From positions 5,725,346 to 5,789,345 of the forward strand of contig CM030938.1 of NCBI GenBank assembly GCA_018136815.1: a stretch of 64,000 bases of DNA, given 5' to 3'. Both the position numbers and the translations under genes were made by a program. The notes below the pieces were generated by a model. That model searched no databases. It had not been told where the DNA came from and saw only the letters and a program-made list of their open reading frames with translations. The number at the start of each line of letters is the position of its first letter. Position 1 is the first letter of the stretch. The DNA is from Isochrysis galbana. Lineage: Eukaryota > Haptophyta > Isochrysidales > Isochrysidaceae. Of this stretch, positions 1 through 8,600 are shown one piece after another.

Positions 1-307
1 GCTCGGTGGAGGAAAGAGTCTCACAATCACAGCAAGTGTGGGAGAACGATGGGGTGAACGAGGAGGAGGAGAGAGAGAGAACTCGGGACAAGAGAGGGAG
101 AGAGTGATGGCGTGACAGGGAGAGGGGGAGAGAAAGGGGAGGGAGAGAGAGGAAGCAAGAGAGGGTGGTGGTGGGTACCGCGGAGAGGGAGGTTTGAGAG
201 ATGGGGAGAGAGAGGGGGGGAGACGGAAAGAGAGAGAGAGAAAGCGGGAGAGATACGTTAGAGAGGGAGAGAGATGAAGGTGATTGAGAGAAGGAGAGAG
301 AGGGAGC

Positions 308-344
<37 letters not shown>

Positions 345-400
345 GGCGAGAGGGAGAGAGAGGGCGAGGGAGAGAGCAGCCAGATAGAGCCATCCCCGCC
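1..400. repeat. GA-rich tract upstream of the first gene
   Basis: Almost purely purine on the + strand, with a clean GA dinucleotide run near 311-340 and imperfect GAGGGA-type units around it. It ends about 15 bases before the start codon at 415. ORFs that cross it are Ser/Leu or Arg/Glu repeats and were not called. It may form the promoter or 5' UTR of the F-box-like gene, because similar tracts lie at the 5' side of most genes in this window. Confidence 0.9.
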
Positions 401-414
401 GCCTCGCTGCAAGC

Positions 415-1599
415 ATGACTCCCATCTCACGCCTCGGACCCGACGAGCTCGAGCAGCTGATTCTACACGCCTCCAACACCTCTGAGGCCGCGCGCGATCT
501 ACGCCGGCTCTCCCTCGTCTGCAAAGCTTTCTCTCACGCTGCCGCCAAGCGTGCAAAGCTACTCTGGGCCTCCCTCGGCCCACGCCTGCGGCGCGCGGTC
601 GAAGGACTGGGCATGCAAGAGATGAACCGAAGGGAAATGCGACCGCGCGTCGCACAGCTCGAGCACGTTCTCCTAGAGGGCGGAATAGAGCTAGATGAGG
701 AGGAGATAATGTCGCCATCACTCTACAACCACGTCTTGGCGCATCTCGAGCACGAGACATACAGCCTTCGAGGGTTCCTGATGAGACGTGTCATGCCCAT
801 GATCTGGCTGTTAGACGAGGAGGCGCGTTCTCTCAGCATGTTCGCAGCGCTTATGCTCGTTGCACTGCCAAATGTGCATGACAGCTACGTCACTATTAAC
901 GAGCTGTTCGGTCAACGTTTGATGTCGCGCTGCCGGTTCTTGCACATGCAACGAAATCTGCTACACGACATAGGGTTGCCGGCAGCATACCTGACTCGTG
1001 CTTCTCGGCAGGCCGCTTCCACGTACTCGACGCTACTGTCGAGTCACAGACAGCAGCTTTTGGAGTATTTCCGAGAAGACGAGCAGGTCAGGACTAGTGT
1101 ACTCCTGTTCATCTTGGGTTTCAAGCTTGAGATGAGCCGAGAGCTCTTGCTGTGTGTGGACAACATTGACTGGACCGAATTAGATGGGCTACGTCGCGGA
1201 CATCATGATGCCCGTCTGCGAGAGCGTGCCATGACGTCGATGAAGGTGCCAGCAATCGATTTCTACACGCATCTCAAAGACTTTGGATCGTTCACTTTGC
1301 AAGCCGAGTCGTGGTTGAACGAGTTTGCTCCAACGGGCCAGGTCGTGACGAGCGGTCCTTGCGGTTGCTGTACGAGGACGGTGATGGGTCGCAGTTGTCC
1401 GTTGTGCGTTTACGCCTGCTCTCAAGGGGAAGAACTTTTGAGACACTTGTGGGAGGATCATTACCTCGTGCCAAAAGACGTGCAGCTTCCTAGCTATGAT
1501 ACTGTCGACGGTAGCTGCCCATGCTCCCTGGGCCGCTGCAATATCAGCGAGTCCGAGGAAGACGAGGCCGAGTTTGAATCTCACGAAGACCCCAGGTGA
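415..1599 (+). CDS. F-box-like protein with C-terminal C2H2 zinc finger
   Basis: Single-exon ORF of 394 residues. Residues about 6-45 (LGPDELEQLILHAS, then LRRLSLVCKAFSHAA) have the Leu-Pro-like spacing and 'SLVCKAF' core of an F-box, the motif that docks substrate adaptors onto SKP1/cullin ubiquitin ligases. The middle is helical with no recognised repeats. Near the C-terminus a Cys cluster (GPCGCC) precedes a textbook C-x2-C-x12-H-x4-H finger (C328, C331, H344, H349), then a second Cys-rich patch and an acidic tail (SESEEDEAEFESHEDPR). The ATG is the first in frame after the GA tract. The F-box call rests on a short weak motif. The zinc finger is clear. The substrate is unknown, and a DNA- or RNA-binding role is an alternative. 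Confidence 0.65.
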   Translation: MTPISRLGPDELEQLILHASNTSEAARDLRRLSLVCKAFSHAAAKRAKLLWASLGPRLRRAVEGLGMQEMNRREMRPRVAQLEHVLLEGGIELDEEEIMSPSLYNHVLAHLEHETYSLRGFLMRRVMPMIWLLDEEARSLSMFAALMLVALPNVHDSYVTINELFGQRLMSRCRFLHMQRNLLHDIGLPAAYLTRASRQAASTYSTLLSSHRQQLLEYFREDEQVRTSVLLFILGFKLEMSRELLLCVDNIDWTELDGLRRGHHDARLRERAMTSMKVPAIDFYTHLKDFGSFTLQAESWLNEFAPTGQVVTSGPCGCCTRTVMGRSCPLCVYACSQGEELLRHLWEDHYLVPKDVQLPSYDTVDGSCPCSLGRCNISESEEDEAEFESHEDPR

Positions 1600-2373
1600 G
1601 ATGGGTGGGACGATTGACACGAATGCGAAACAGAGTTGTATGAACTGAGCACAATCAATCACCTCAACGTTGGCCGAGCCGGTTGACGTTGGGGTCAGAA
1701 AGCAGACGAAACAGGGCACAATCTCTGGATAGCGTGCGGCATGCACTGTCTGCGATGTCAGTATACTGGTGCTCATATGACGGGCTTCATTGGTCAGGCA
1801 AGATCAATTATCCGCGCATGCGGCTATTGCATTGATCGCGCTAGCGAGCCCGCTATATGCTACAGGCCATAGGCCGCTACTCGCGTTGCTCCCTCTATGC
1901 TTCATGCCTTTCGAGTGTTGCACGCGGCATCTACATGGCGCGGTCCATGTCCACACGCGCTGAGCCTCCCGTACGTCGCACTCAGCTCTCCCACACGCAT
2001 GCCGCATGCGTTTGATAAAAAGTTGCGCAATTTTGCCGTCGTCTGCGCGATTCCGCCGCCGCCGCCTTTCCGCGCTCTGGACAGCGGCACGGTGCGCGCG
2101 CGCGCGTGCCTAGCCCTATGCCACAAACAGCTGCCTAGCAGCGCGCGCAAGAGCTGCCCATGTCTGAAGTCCAACGCCCAATGCAAGATTTTCTATTCAT
2201 GCTACGCCGCATCCTTCATCATATTATTTGACCCGGATTAAATTTGAGCGGAGTTGGTATGGGCCAGCCGAATCTGGGCACACATTCACAACCTATGATT
2301 TATGATTTATGGCCATCATACATCATACTATGGCCACCGAAGCAAAAATAATAATAAGTACGGGTGCTGACAA
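1600..2373. other. Intergenic, nothing recognised
   Basis: No ORF with recognisable protein features. The last 150 bases are AT-richer, with short TATGATTTATG direct repeats around 2293-2315. A GCGC-alternating run sits near 2095-2106. Confidence 0.6.
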
Positions 2374-2965
2374 CTAGCTAGCAATCGCAAGCTTGCTCGA
2401 TTGAGGCGGAAGACAGCGGATCCTGGACAACTTGACGAAGGGGAGTGGGACGAAGAGCTCGGGCATCACGCCCTCGCCGAGGTACGGGATGTGCATGTAG
2501 AGCGTGCCGGTCAAGCGCAGCTTGAGCTCGGGACAGGAGTGCAGCACCTCGCAGGTGTACAGGAAGCGCCCATGACGGCACTCGAAGACGTAGGGAAAAA
2601 GTTCTTGCGCAGCTGTTAATGCGCGAGGGGTGGATCCTCGACGCCGTTCAGCACGCAGTAGCCTCCGCGGTCGAGGGTGCACTGGAGCCCCGAGCCAGCC
2701 GTCCGGCCGGTGAGGCTGCAGAGGCGTGCGAGCCGAGCATGACGGGCAACTAGCTGATGACCACGTTGCGGAAGACGCGGTGGACGAGCAGGTGGGGCGG
2801 CGAGGTGGCCTACTTGACCTTGTCGTGCACCTGGTCGGCCGTCACGCGCGAGACGTAGGCGAGCCCGCCGAGGCGGACCTCATGCAAGTCGATCGACTGC
2901 TCGAAGCGGTCGGAGGTGCGCACGCTCGGCGGACAGATGGCCACTTGGAGAAGAACAGGTGGTAC
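2374..2965 (-). pseudogene. Broken coding remnant, family not recognised
   Basis: On the minus strand two stretches read like real protein. About 2965-2818 gives phrases such as DRFEQSIDLHEV and GLAYVSRVTADQVHDKV and then hits a stop; about 2590-2400 gives CRHGRFLYTCEVLHS and MHIPYLGEGVMPEL in another frame. Between them the frames carry stops (for example TAG after VHDKVK and after RNVVIS) and I found no good GT-AG joins, so this looks like a decayed gene or exons of a gene I cannot assemble. Plus-strand ORFs over the same bases (2726-3334) are low-complexity shadows. I do not recognise the family. Confidence 0.4.
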
Positions 2966-3265
2966 AAGACGGGCTCAGTCGAGTGGCGCGTCGAGACGTC
3001 CGATATGTGCTGGAGTGACTGGAGGGGTGGCGAGCGAGGTGCAACAGGACACGAAGTTGCAAACCCTTCACATGCGCACGCCAAGGATATACCACCGATG
3101 CCAGGCGGGGTAGATTCTATGAACGTTGCCGCACATCGCTGCGGATGCATCGTCGGGATCACGGCCGAAGGTGCAAGGTTCTCTGGCGGTCTCATCATGT
3201 CCTCGGCAACTCTCATCTCCTTGTTCTGCCCTCATGTTGAGCAATCCCGTCTCCGCGCACACCCC

Positions 3266-4837
3266 TCACTCAACAAGGACCGTGACCGGCGGTGCGAGGC
3301 GTCGCCGACGCTCAGGAGGTACGTTCTCGTGTGAGAAGGCGCAGTGTCGGCACCCTGAGCCGCAGCAGCTCCCACGGTGGATACCTGCCAGCTGCGTGAA
3401 GACCGTGAAGCCACTTCTCGGGTCGACGTACGTGTGCCTGCCCCTCCGCACTGCTTCTAGGTGTGCCCGCTCAATCTCCTGGAGTGCGTCATCATTCGGC
3501 GGCATACCTATCTCGCGGCACCCCTCGCCATTTCGCTCATGCGGCAGCATACCAGTCCCAGATGAAGATGCATGCGACTGTTGTGGGATCCGTGAACGCG
3601 TCTGCTTGCTGTCGGATGCGAGCCACTCCCAAGGAAAATCGGACGGCATCATCCGCGGCTGCTGCAAAATGATGGCGGAGAGCCACTCGAGGGCGTCGAC
3701 TAGCCGTGGACCGGGCCGGTTGAACATCGCATCCCCATCCACCAGGATAACGCGGCCTTCCCTCACCGCGCGAAGCCCTCTCCACCAACCCGCTTTCGCA
3801 GCGAGACGGTCTGCCTCGCGGCGCACCGACGGCAGATCAAGGCCACACGGACACAAAATAATAAGATCGGGGTCCGACGCGACGAGCGCGTCAGGGTCGA
3901 TGGGGTAGCTCTTCCCCGCGCCTCCACTCTCGCTCTCCTTGGGCAGGTTGAGCGGATGCGTGCCGCCCGCCCTCGCAATGAGCTGTGGCGCCATGTGCCC
4001 ACCAATATAGAGTGGGTCGGTCCACTCCAAGAAGGCTACCGACGGCGGCGCAATGGCGGCGTGCGCGGTACGCTCGTCTACCGCGCGCACCCTCGCCTCC
4101 AGCGCAGCGCGGGCCTCGCGACCGGCCTGCCCGAGGCCCACCGCCTCGCCGACTAGCTCCACTTCGGCTAGTACATCTTCGAGGCAGGATGGGCTCAGAG
4201 AGACGATCTGCGGCGGAGGGTCGATGGTGCGTGCAGCACGCACGACGGCTGACGAGTCGACCGAGCACACGCTGCACAGGTCCTGCGTGAGGACGATATC
4301 CGGGCGCAACGCCACGAGCGCCTGCTCGTCAATAGAGTTGAGAGACTCGCCACTGGCGAGCGATGCTGAGATGACGGCATCGAGGTGCGCAGCACTGGAC
4401 AAGGCGGCTGGCCGCGGCGCAGCCATCGCGCCATCCGCGGGATCTGGTGGGGCGGCGGCTTCCAGTAGATGCTCATTCTGAAAGACGACGCTCTGGGCAG
4501 TGAGAGCAGGAAGGTGACGGATAGACGGCGGGTAGTTATCCTCGTGCGAGCGTCCGACGAGGAGCTCCGTGCCTCCTTGAATTGCACAGAGCGTCTCAGT
4601 CGCCGACGGGAGGAGCGAGACAACGCGGCACTTTCTTGCAGACTCCGTGCTGCCTGAGCGCAAGGGCTGGCGGCGCTGCATGGACTGCCTGCTGCTTGAT
4701 CGGATGCGAGGGAGAGCTGCAGCGGCCCTTGGGGAGTGGAGTGGATGTGCGCCTTGAGAGGTGGCGCCCCCGATGGCCCTGAGGTGCTGGAGAGAGCTGG
4801 AGGCCAGAGGAGAGAGGAGAGGAAGCCCACGGCGCAT
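3266..4837 (-). CDS. BtuF-like cobalamin/siderophore-binding domain fused to DUF5522
   Basis: Single-exon ORF of 523 residues. The first ~65 residues are Ser/Arg/Ala-rich and lack acidic residues until the end, consistent with an organelle-targeting or signal region (inference). Residues about 69-395 match the periplasmic-binding-protein type III fold of BtuF/FhuD: it opens with RVVSLLPSATETL, has SLSPSCLEDVLAEV in the middle, and later SDPDLIILCPCGL, WWRGLRAVREGRVILVDG and the closing helix RLVDALEWLSAI. Bacterial relatives bind vitamin B12 or Fe-siderophores. After a polar linker, residues about 468-510 form a DUF5522 module (TYVDPRSGFTVFTQLAGIHR, then CCGSGCRHCAF), a short Cys-rich domain of unknown role. 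One ORF therefore joins a solute-binding domain to a probable metal-binding one. A GA-rich tract begins at the start codon side. The domains are confident; the ligand and location are not. Confidence 0.85.
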   Translation of the reverse strand: MRRGLPLLSPLASSSLQHLRAIGGATSQGAHPLHSPRAAAALPRIRSSSRQSMQRRQPLRSGSTESARKCRVVSLLPSATETLCAIQGGTELLVGRSHEDNYPPSIRHLPALTAQSVVFQNEHLLEAAAPPDPADGAMAAPRPAALSSAAHLDAVISASLASGESLNSIDEQALVALRPDIVLTQDLCSVCSVDSSAVVRAARTIDPPPQIVSLSPSCLEDVLAEVELVGEAVGLGQAGREARAALEARVRAVDERTAHAAIAPPSVAFLEWTDPLYIGGHMAPQLIARAGGTHPLNLPKESESGGAGKSYPIDPDALVASDPDLIILCPCGLDLPSVRREADRLAAKAGWWRGLRAVREGRVILVDGDAMFNRPGPRLVDALEWLSAIILQQPRMMPSDFPWEWLASDSKQTRSRIPQQSHASSSGTGMLPHERNGEGCREIGMPPNDDALQEIERAHLEAVRRGRHTYVDPRSGFTVFTQLAGIHRGSCCGSGCRHCAFSHENVPPERRRRLAPPVTVLVE

Positions 4838-5085
4838 CGGGAGAGAGGAGGGAGGGGGAAAGGGCGGAGAGGAGAGGGCAGGGGTGAAGGGGGGGCAGGG
4901 GGGAGGCGGGAGAGGAGGGAGGGGGGAGGGGGGAGAGAGGAGAGAGGAGAGAGAGAGAGGGGAGAGGAAGGGGAGAGAGGGGGGCGAGGAGAGGTGGGGG
5001 AAGAGTAGAGAGGAGAGAGGAGAGGGGAGAGAGAGAGGGGAGACGAGAGGAGAGAGAAGAGAGGGGAGTCGTCAAGCGATGGGCC
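4785..5085. repeat. GA-rich tract at the 5' side of the BtuF-like gene
   Basis: Imperfect GAGAGG/GGGAGA repeats on the + strand (CT on the gene's sense strand), overlapping the first codons and running about 250 bases upstream of the 4837 start. It is followed by a short poly-G run at 5183-5195. Confidence 0.85.
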
Positions 5086-5204
5086 GAGGTCCGGCTGAGT
5101 TACAGAATGTTTGGCATTCAATATGGAAAAGTACTCCTGGCGGAGGTAGAGAGAGGGGAGAGCGGAGGGGAGAGAAGAGGAGGGGGGGGGGGGGGACCGA
5201 CTAT

Positions 5205-5360
5205 TATGTGCGAGATAGGTATGTTCCGGGGTCTCTACTTCTAGCGCTTTCTCTACTTTGGTGGAATTCCTAAATCCCGACAGCTTCGTCATTTCTTTAC
5301 TACATATTTACTACACGCTACACACTTAGAAGTTAAAACAGTGTTGAACCGCCCCACTAA
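5205..5360 (+). repeat. Dispersed repeat E, copy 1
   Basis: About 150 bases that recur in the same orientation at 24251-24375. Shared blocks include TTCCGGGGT(T)TCTAC, CTTTACTTTGGTG and TTAGAAGTTAAAA followed by GTGTT(T)GACCGCCC. The copies have many small differences, so this is an old family. No ORF lies in either copy. Confidence 0.75.
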
Positions 5361-5403
5361 CAGCGTTCAATCATATAATCTAACTGAGCAGAACCTACTT
5401 TTA

Positions 5404-6245
5404 TAAGTGGGGGTCAATGGGGGCCTCGCGCCCCCCTCTCTCCATTGCGGACACCCCCCGGGGTGGGCCCGTACATTCAACCCCAGCCCCTGCCCTCTGG
5501 CAGGGGCAGGGCACTCATCACTCATCAATACAGCCCAGACCCCTAGTGGGCGCGGGCCGCGAGCTGCACTCCCAGGCCCGCATGGGCCTGCTCTCGTACT
5601 GACTCCCCCCCCCATCCCTGGTCGCCAGGCAGACAGGGGCCTCAGGGCGGCACCCAAGGCCAGCGAGGCGAGCGAGGGAGAGACAGGGGGGGCCAGGGGC
5701 TGAGCCCCAGCCTCCACTGCCCCCTGAGCTGCCCTTGCTGGCCCTCTGGGCGCCCCTGAAGGACCTCTGAGAGCAGGCCATGGCGCGCCGCATGGCGACG
5801 CGCCGCAGGGACCGGGGCGGAAGAGAATGGAACGAGGGAGAGGGGGGGATTTGCACCCCCCCCGATGGAGTGTGGTGAGAAACGAGCCCCGTTTGCGTTA
5901 GCAAACGGGCGAAGGGGGGCGGCTGGCGACAGGAGAGGCGAGAAGAAGGGAGTGGCTCAAGACGTCTCTGTGGCAGGTATCGGGGGGCGCAGTCATTTAT
6001 TTCTTCGAGGACCGCTCGCGGCGCGAGCTGTAAGGGCCGTTCCCCTTTTTTGACGAGAGGTTCCTCCCCCCCCCCCCCGGTGCTTTTTCCCGCGGAGAGT
6101 CGGCCGGCGTCGACCGGACCGCCTCAATGGGTTTTCCCTCATTTTAACTTGTGGGGAGTTAGAATGGGAGCCGGGGGCCTGCGAGGGGGGAGATGTGGAA
6201 GGGTGCATAGGAGTATGTATCTGTGACAACAGCACGCGCCAAGGT
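5404..6245 (+). mobile_element. GC-rich non-coding dispersed element, copy 1
   Basis: This region contains two blocks found elsewhere in the window. Block D (5404-5850: CCCCAGCCCCTGCC..., a GAGGCGAGCGAGGGAGAGA core and a CACTGCCCCCTGAGCTG core) recurs at 43100-43520 and 58780-59110, with a short piece at 48230-48292. Block C (about 5969-6240: starts GGCAGGTATCGGGGGGCGC and includes TTTATTTCTTCGAGGAC, a poly-C run and TAACTTGTGGGGAGTTA) recurs at 42832-43090. The region leads into hairpin tails at 6245. No protein is encoded. I read it as a non-autonomous retroposon-like family (inference). Confidence 0.7.
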
Positions 6246-6480
6246 GTACGGGCAGGTGCGCTGAGGGCTGTCGTGTTAGTACCGGGCTAGTGAGAGTAGT
6301 GGTACTAATGCTCAGTTAGATTATATGACAACAGCACGCGCCAAGGGTACGGGCAGGTGCGCTGAGGGCTGTCGTGTTAGTACCGGGCTAGTGAGAGTAG
6401 TGGTACTAATTCTCAGTTAGATTATTCTGAGCATTAGTACCACTACTCTCACTAGCCCGGTACTAACACGACAGCCCTCA
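6229..6480 (+). repeat. Two tandem hairpin tails plus one inverted copy
   Basis: A unit of about 100 bases (GACAACAGCACGCGCCAAGG..., GGGCAGGTGCGCTGAGGGCT, then a hairpin) occurs twice in tandem. Each hairpin has perfect 8-base arms TTAGTACC/GGTACTAA with a 17-base loop (6276-6283 with 6301-6308; 6377-6384 with 6402-6409). A third copy follows in opposite orientation (arms 6434-6441 and 6459-6466), so copies two and three form a large near-palindrome centred near 6424. Further copies are at 12513-12545 and 44028-44064. Confidence 0.9.
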
Positions 6481-7566
6481 GCCCTTTCGTGCGTCAACCT
6501 CTGTCAGCGCTACCTGAGCCCGTACGAACAAGCCCGCGCTGGCCAACAACAATCGTCGGTCACGGTCGCCGCCGTGACGCCGCCGGCGACTACTTCCAAG
6601 TCCACCAAGACCGCCAAGGTTGCTAAGGCTGTCTCTAACCCCGCGGACACTACGGCTTCGATGGTCGCCGCCGTCCAAGCGGCGGTGGCCGAGGCATTAA
6701 AATCGCAAAACAACAACTCGAACCGCAAGACGACTGGCGCTGACAATCGTCGGGCTCCTCCTCCGCCTACGAATTACTCCGCATCGTCTCCGCTACCGGA
6801 CGCACTTCTTGACCGTCCCCTCGGCAAAAGCACGTCCTCTCGTCGCCAATGTGATCCCCCTCCGAACGGCCTTGGGCTTCCGGCCGATTCGGGCCTCTCG
6901 GAATGGGATCCAGGTAGCTGGTCTCGAGCGCGAGCCCGCTTCTGGCAAATTTCTCGTTACGCGGGTCACCCGGCCCTTCGCGCTGCGCTCACGCGCTGCC
7001 GTCCCTCGGATGCCACCATGACGGCGCCGCGCCTCGACGACTTAGACCGTGACGTCAAGGAGTGGACCGACGCCAACGGCTGCGCGTACTGCGCCTTTCG
7101 TCGCCCGGGCTCCATCTGGTACGCCCGAGGCAGACCTTTGGAAATATGGCACGGGCTCCGTGCCTTTGCGGCTGGCCTGCACCCACGGCTAGGCGCATAT
7201 AGCGCCGTTCAGCTGCTGGCTGCTGAGAGCCATTTGCTGCAAATTATTGCCGCGTACGTGCGAGGCAGGCCGCCGCACTCGCCAAAGCAGCTAGGCGAAC
7301 TTCGCCGCCTGCGTACTGTGGTGTGGCAACAAGATCTTCAGCTGCGCCAGCTGCGAGCGGCAGCTCAGGCGGCGAGGCAAGCAATGGCCGAGGCTCAGCG
7401 AATCGTGGTGGGGGGCAGTTACAATGGGGACGGTAGAAGTCCCGCGCCTTTGGCGCGGAGGAGGGGGGGGGTTATTAGAAGTCACAAGTGTCAGAGCGGG
7501 GACGGTAGAAGTCCCGCACGCACCTTCACCTTTCACCTTTCTTCCTCCCAGGCGCCTCGCAAATAG
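6481..7566 (+). CDS. Unrecognised ORF, possibly part of a retroelement
   Basis: The frame is open from inside the inverted hairpin copy through to a stop at 7564. The first listed start (6574) is a GTG, and no ATG supports a normal N-terminus. The peptide begins with Ala/Thr/Lys-rich sequence (TSKSTKTAKVAKAV), has a compact middle with aromatic and charged residues (SEWDPGSWSRARARFW, EWTDANGCAYCAFRR, IWYARGRPLEIWHGLRAF), then a Gln/Ala/Arg-rich helix (RQLRAAAQAARQAMAEAQ) and two GDGRSPA repeats. I do not recognise the family. A LINE endonuclease remnant lies 500 bases downstream in the same orientation, so it could be an ORF1-like protein of a second LINE family. A 5' part is probably missing. 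Confidence 0.4.
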   Translation, partial: ALSCVNLCQRYLSPYEQARAGQQQSSVTVAAVTPPATTSKSTKTAKVAKAVSNPADTTASMVAAVQAAVAEALKSQNNNSNRKTTGADNRRAPPPPTNYSASSPLPDALLDRPLGKSTSSRRQCDPPPNGLGLPADSGLSEWDPGSWSRARARFWQISRYAGHPALRAALTRCRPSDATMTAPRLDDLDRDVKEWTDANGCAYCAFRRPGSIWYARGRPLEIWHGLRAFAAGLHPRLGAYSAVQLLAAESHLLQIIAAYVRGRPPHSPKQLGELRRLRTVVWQQDLQLRQLRAAAQAARQAMAEAQRIVVGGSYNGDGRSPAPLARRRGGVIRSHKCQSGDGRSPARTFTFHLSSSQAPRK

Positions 7567-7650
7567 GTTTAATTCGCTATCTCCCCCGCGTTTCTCTAAT
7601 AACCTGCTTCTAGGGGCAATCAGGTTTAATTTGCGACCTCTTCGTATCTC
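7536..7650 (+). repeat. Dispersed repeat F, copy 1
   Basis: It recurs at 22616-22728 in the same orientation. Shared blocks include CACCTTTC, CTTCCTCCCAGGCGCCTCG, AGGTTTAATTCGCTATCTCC and GGGGCAATCAGGTTT. Copy 1 overlaps the last codons of the upstream ORF. Confidence 0.85.
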
Positions 7651-8045
7651 TACCATAGGCACGTCACACTTCTCTCGTCTTATTCGGTAGGTCTCTTGGA
7701 ATCCTGCGTCGCAAGATTGCCCCTCGTTTCCGTTGGGATAGTATTCCCGTTCTACGACGAGATCGCCAACGGATCGCCCTCCGATCGTCGTCCGTCGCCG
7801 TCTGACCGGAGTGTTTGGGTTTGATTTCAGTCGAGTTACGTGAGAAAGTCGTGGGGCGAGTGTCGGAGTGTTTTCCTGGGTGTCCATGTCCGTCGTCCTG
7901 TCGCCAGTCGTCATCCGTCGCTCTCGCTGCTCTCGTCGCGGTCGCTTCGGCGACAGCGGCGTGTCCATGAAAGCTTCGTCCATCGCGGCGAGGGCCGCGG
8001 CAGCGAGGGCGGGAGGCGGCGCGCGCTCCATGACTCTATCAGTTT

Positions 8046-8240
8046 ACTGATAGTTGTCCGCGCACCATACTAGCAGGAGATTTCAATCGCGTCGAATATA
8101 TTCACAGGGATATGAAGTCGAAGTCGACCCGGGGGGGCCGGGCCATACACCAATATCGGGGGCAAACCCCTAACTAGGGCGTTAGCCGCTCACAGTCTCA
8201 CGGATATTCAAATTAGGGTTAATCCACGCCTCTCAGGAGT
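8046..8240 (+). pseudogene. LINE endonuclease fragment (frameshifted)
   Basis: Reading from 8064 gives TILAGDFNRVEYIHRDMKS. This aligns with TILAGDFNCVENVTRDTRS in the endonuclease of the LINE at 35.5-41.8 kb and includes the catalytic GDFN motif. A frame change in the G-run at 8130-8136 then gives GAGPYTNIGGKPLTRALAA, matching GAAPYTNSGGRALARAIAS of the same protein. Identity is well below that of a recent copy, so this belongs to a different or older LINE lineage. It is truncated on both sides and inactive. Confidence 0.8.
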
Positions 8241-8600
8241 CTTCACGAGGTGTGAGCAGCCGAGGCGCTACCTTGCGCGCGAATCAAGGTACGGCCGCCT
8301 CACAGGCGGCGGTAGAGAGGCCAACCGTCCCGCCACCTCACGCAGACTCGCCCACGACGGCCCCCAACACGTGTGAGCTCCGGAACAGCCGGCGAGGAGG
8401 CCCACGACTTCTCGCGCACTTTTCACCCCACAGTGAGCCCTCTGAATATGTTGCACACGAACGCTGTCATACACACTTCGTTGCGCCGGCCAGGCCATTG
8501 TGCCCGGATCTCACAGAGCGGGCAAGACTGCAGATTGCGCAACCCGCCGCCCGCATTTCACTCTCGGGGGCACGCGCGGCACTCGCGCAACCGGCCGTGA

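Noticed and set aside
2726-3334. 202-residue plus-strand ORF
   Set aside because: Composition (Asp/Glu/His/Val mix) is that of an antisense frame; the minus strand reads more like protein.
7291-8031. 246-residue minus-strand ORF
   Set aside because: Antisense to the 6.5-7.6 kb ORF and repeat F; Arg/Pro-rich without features.
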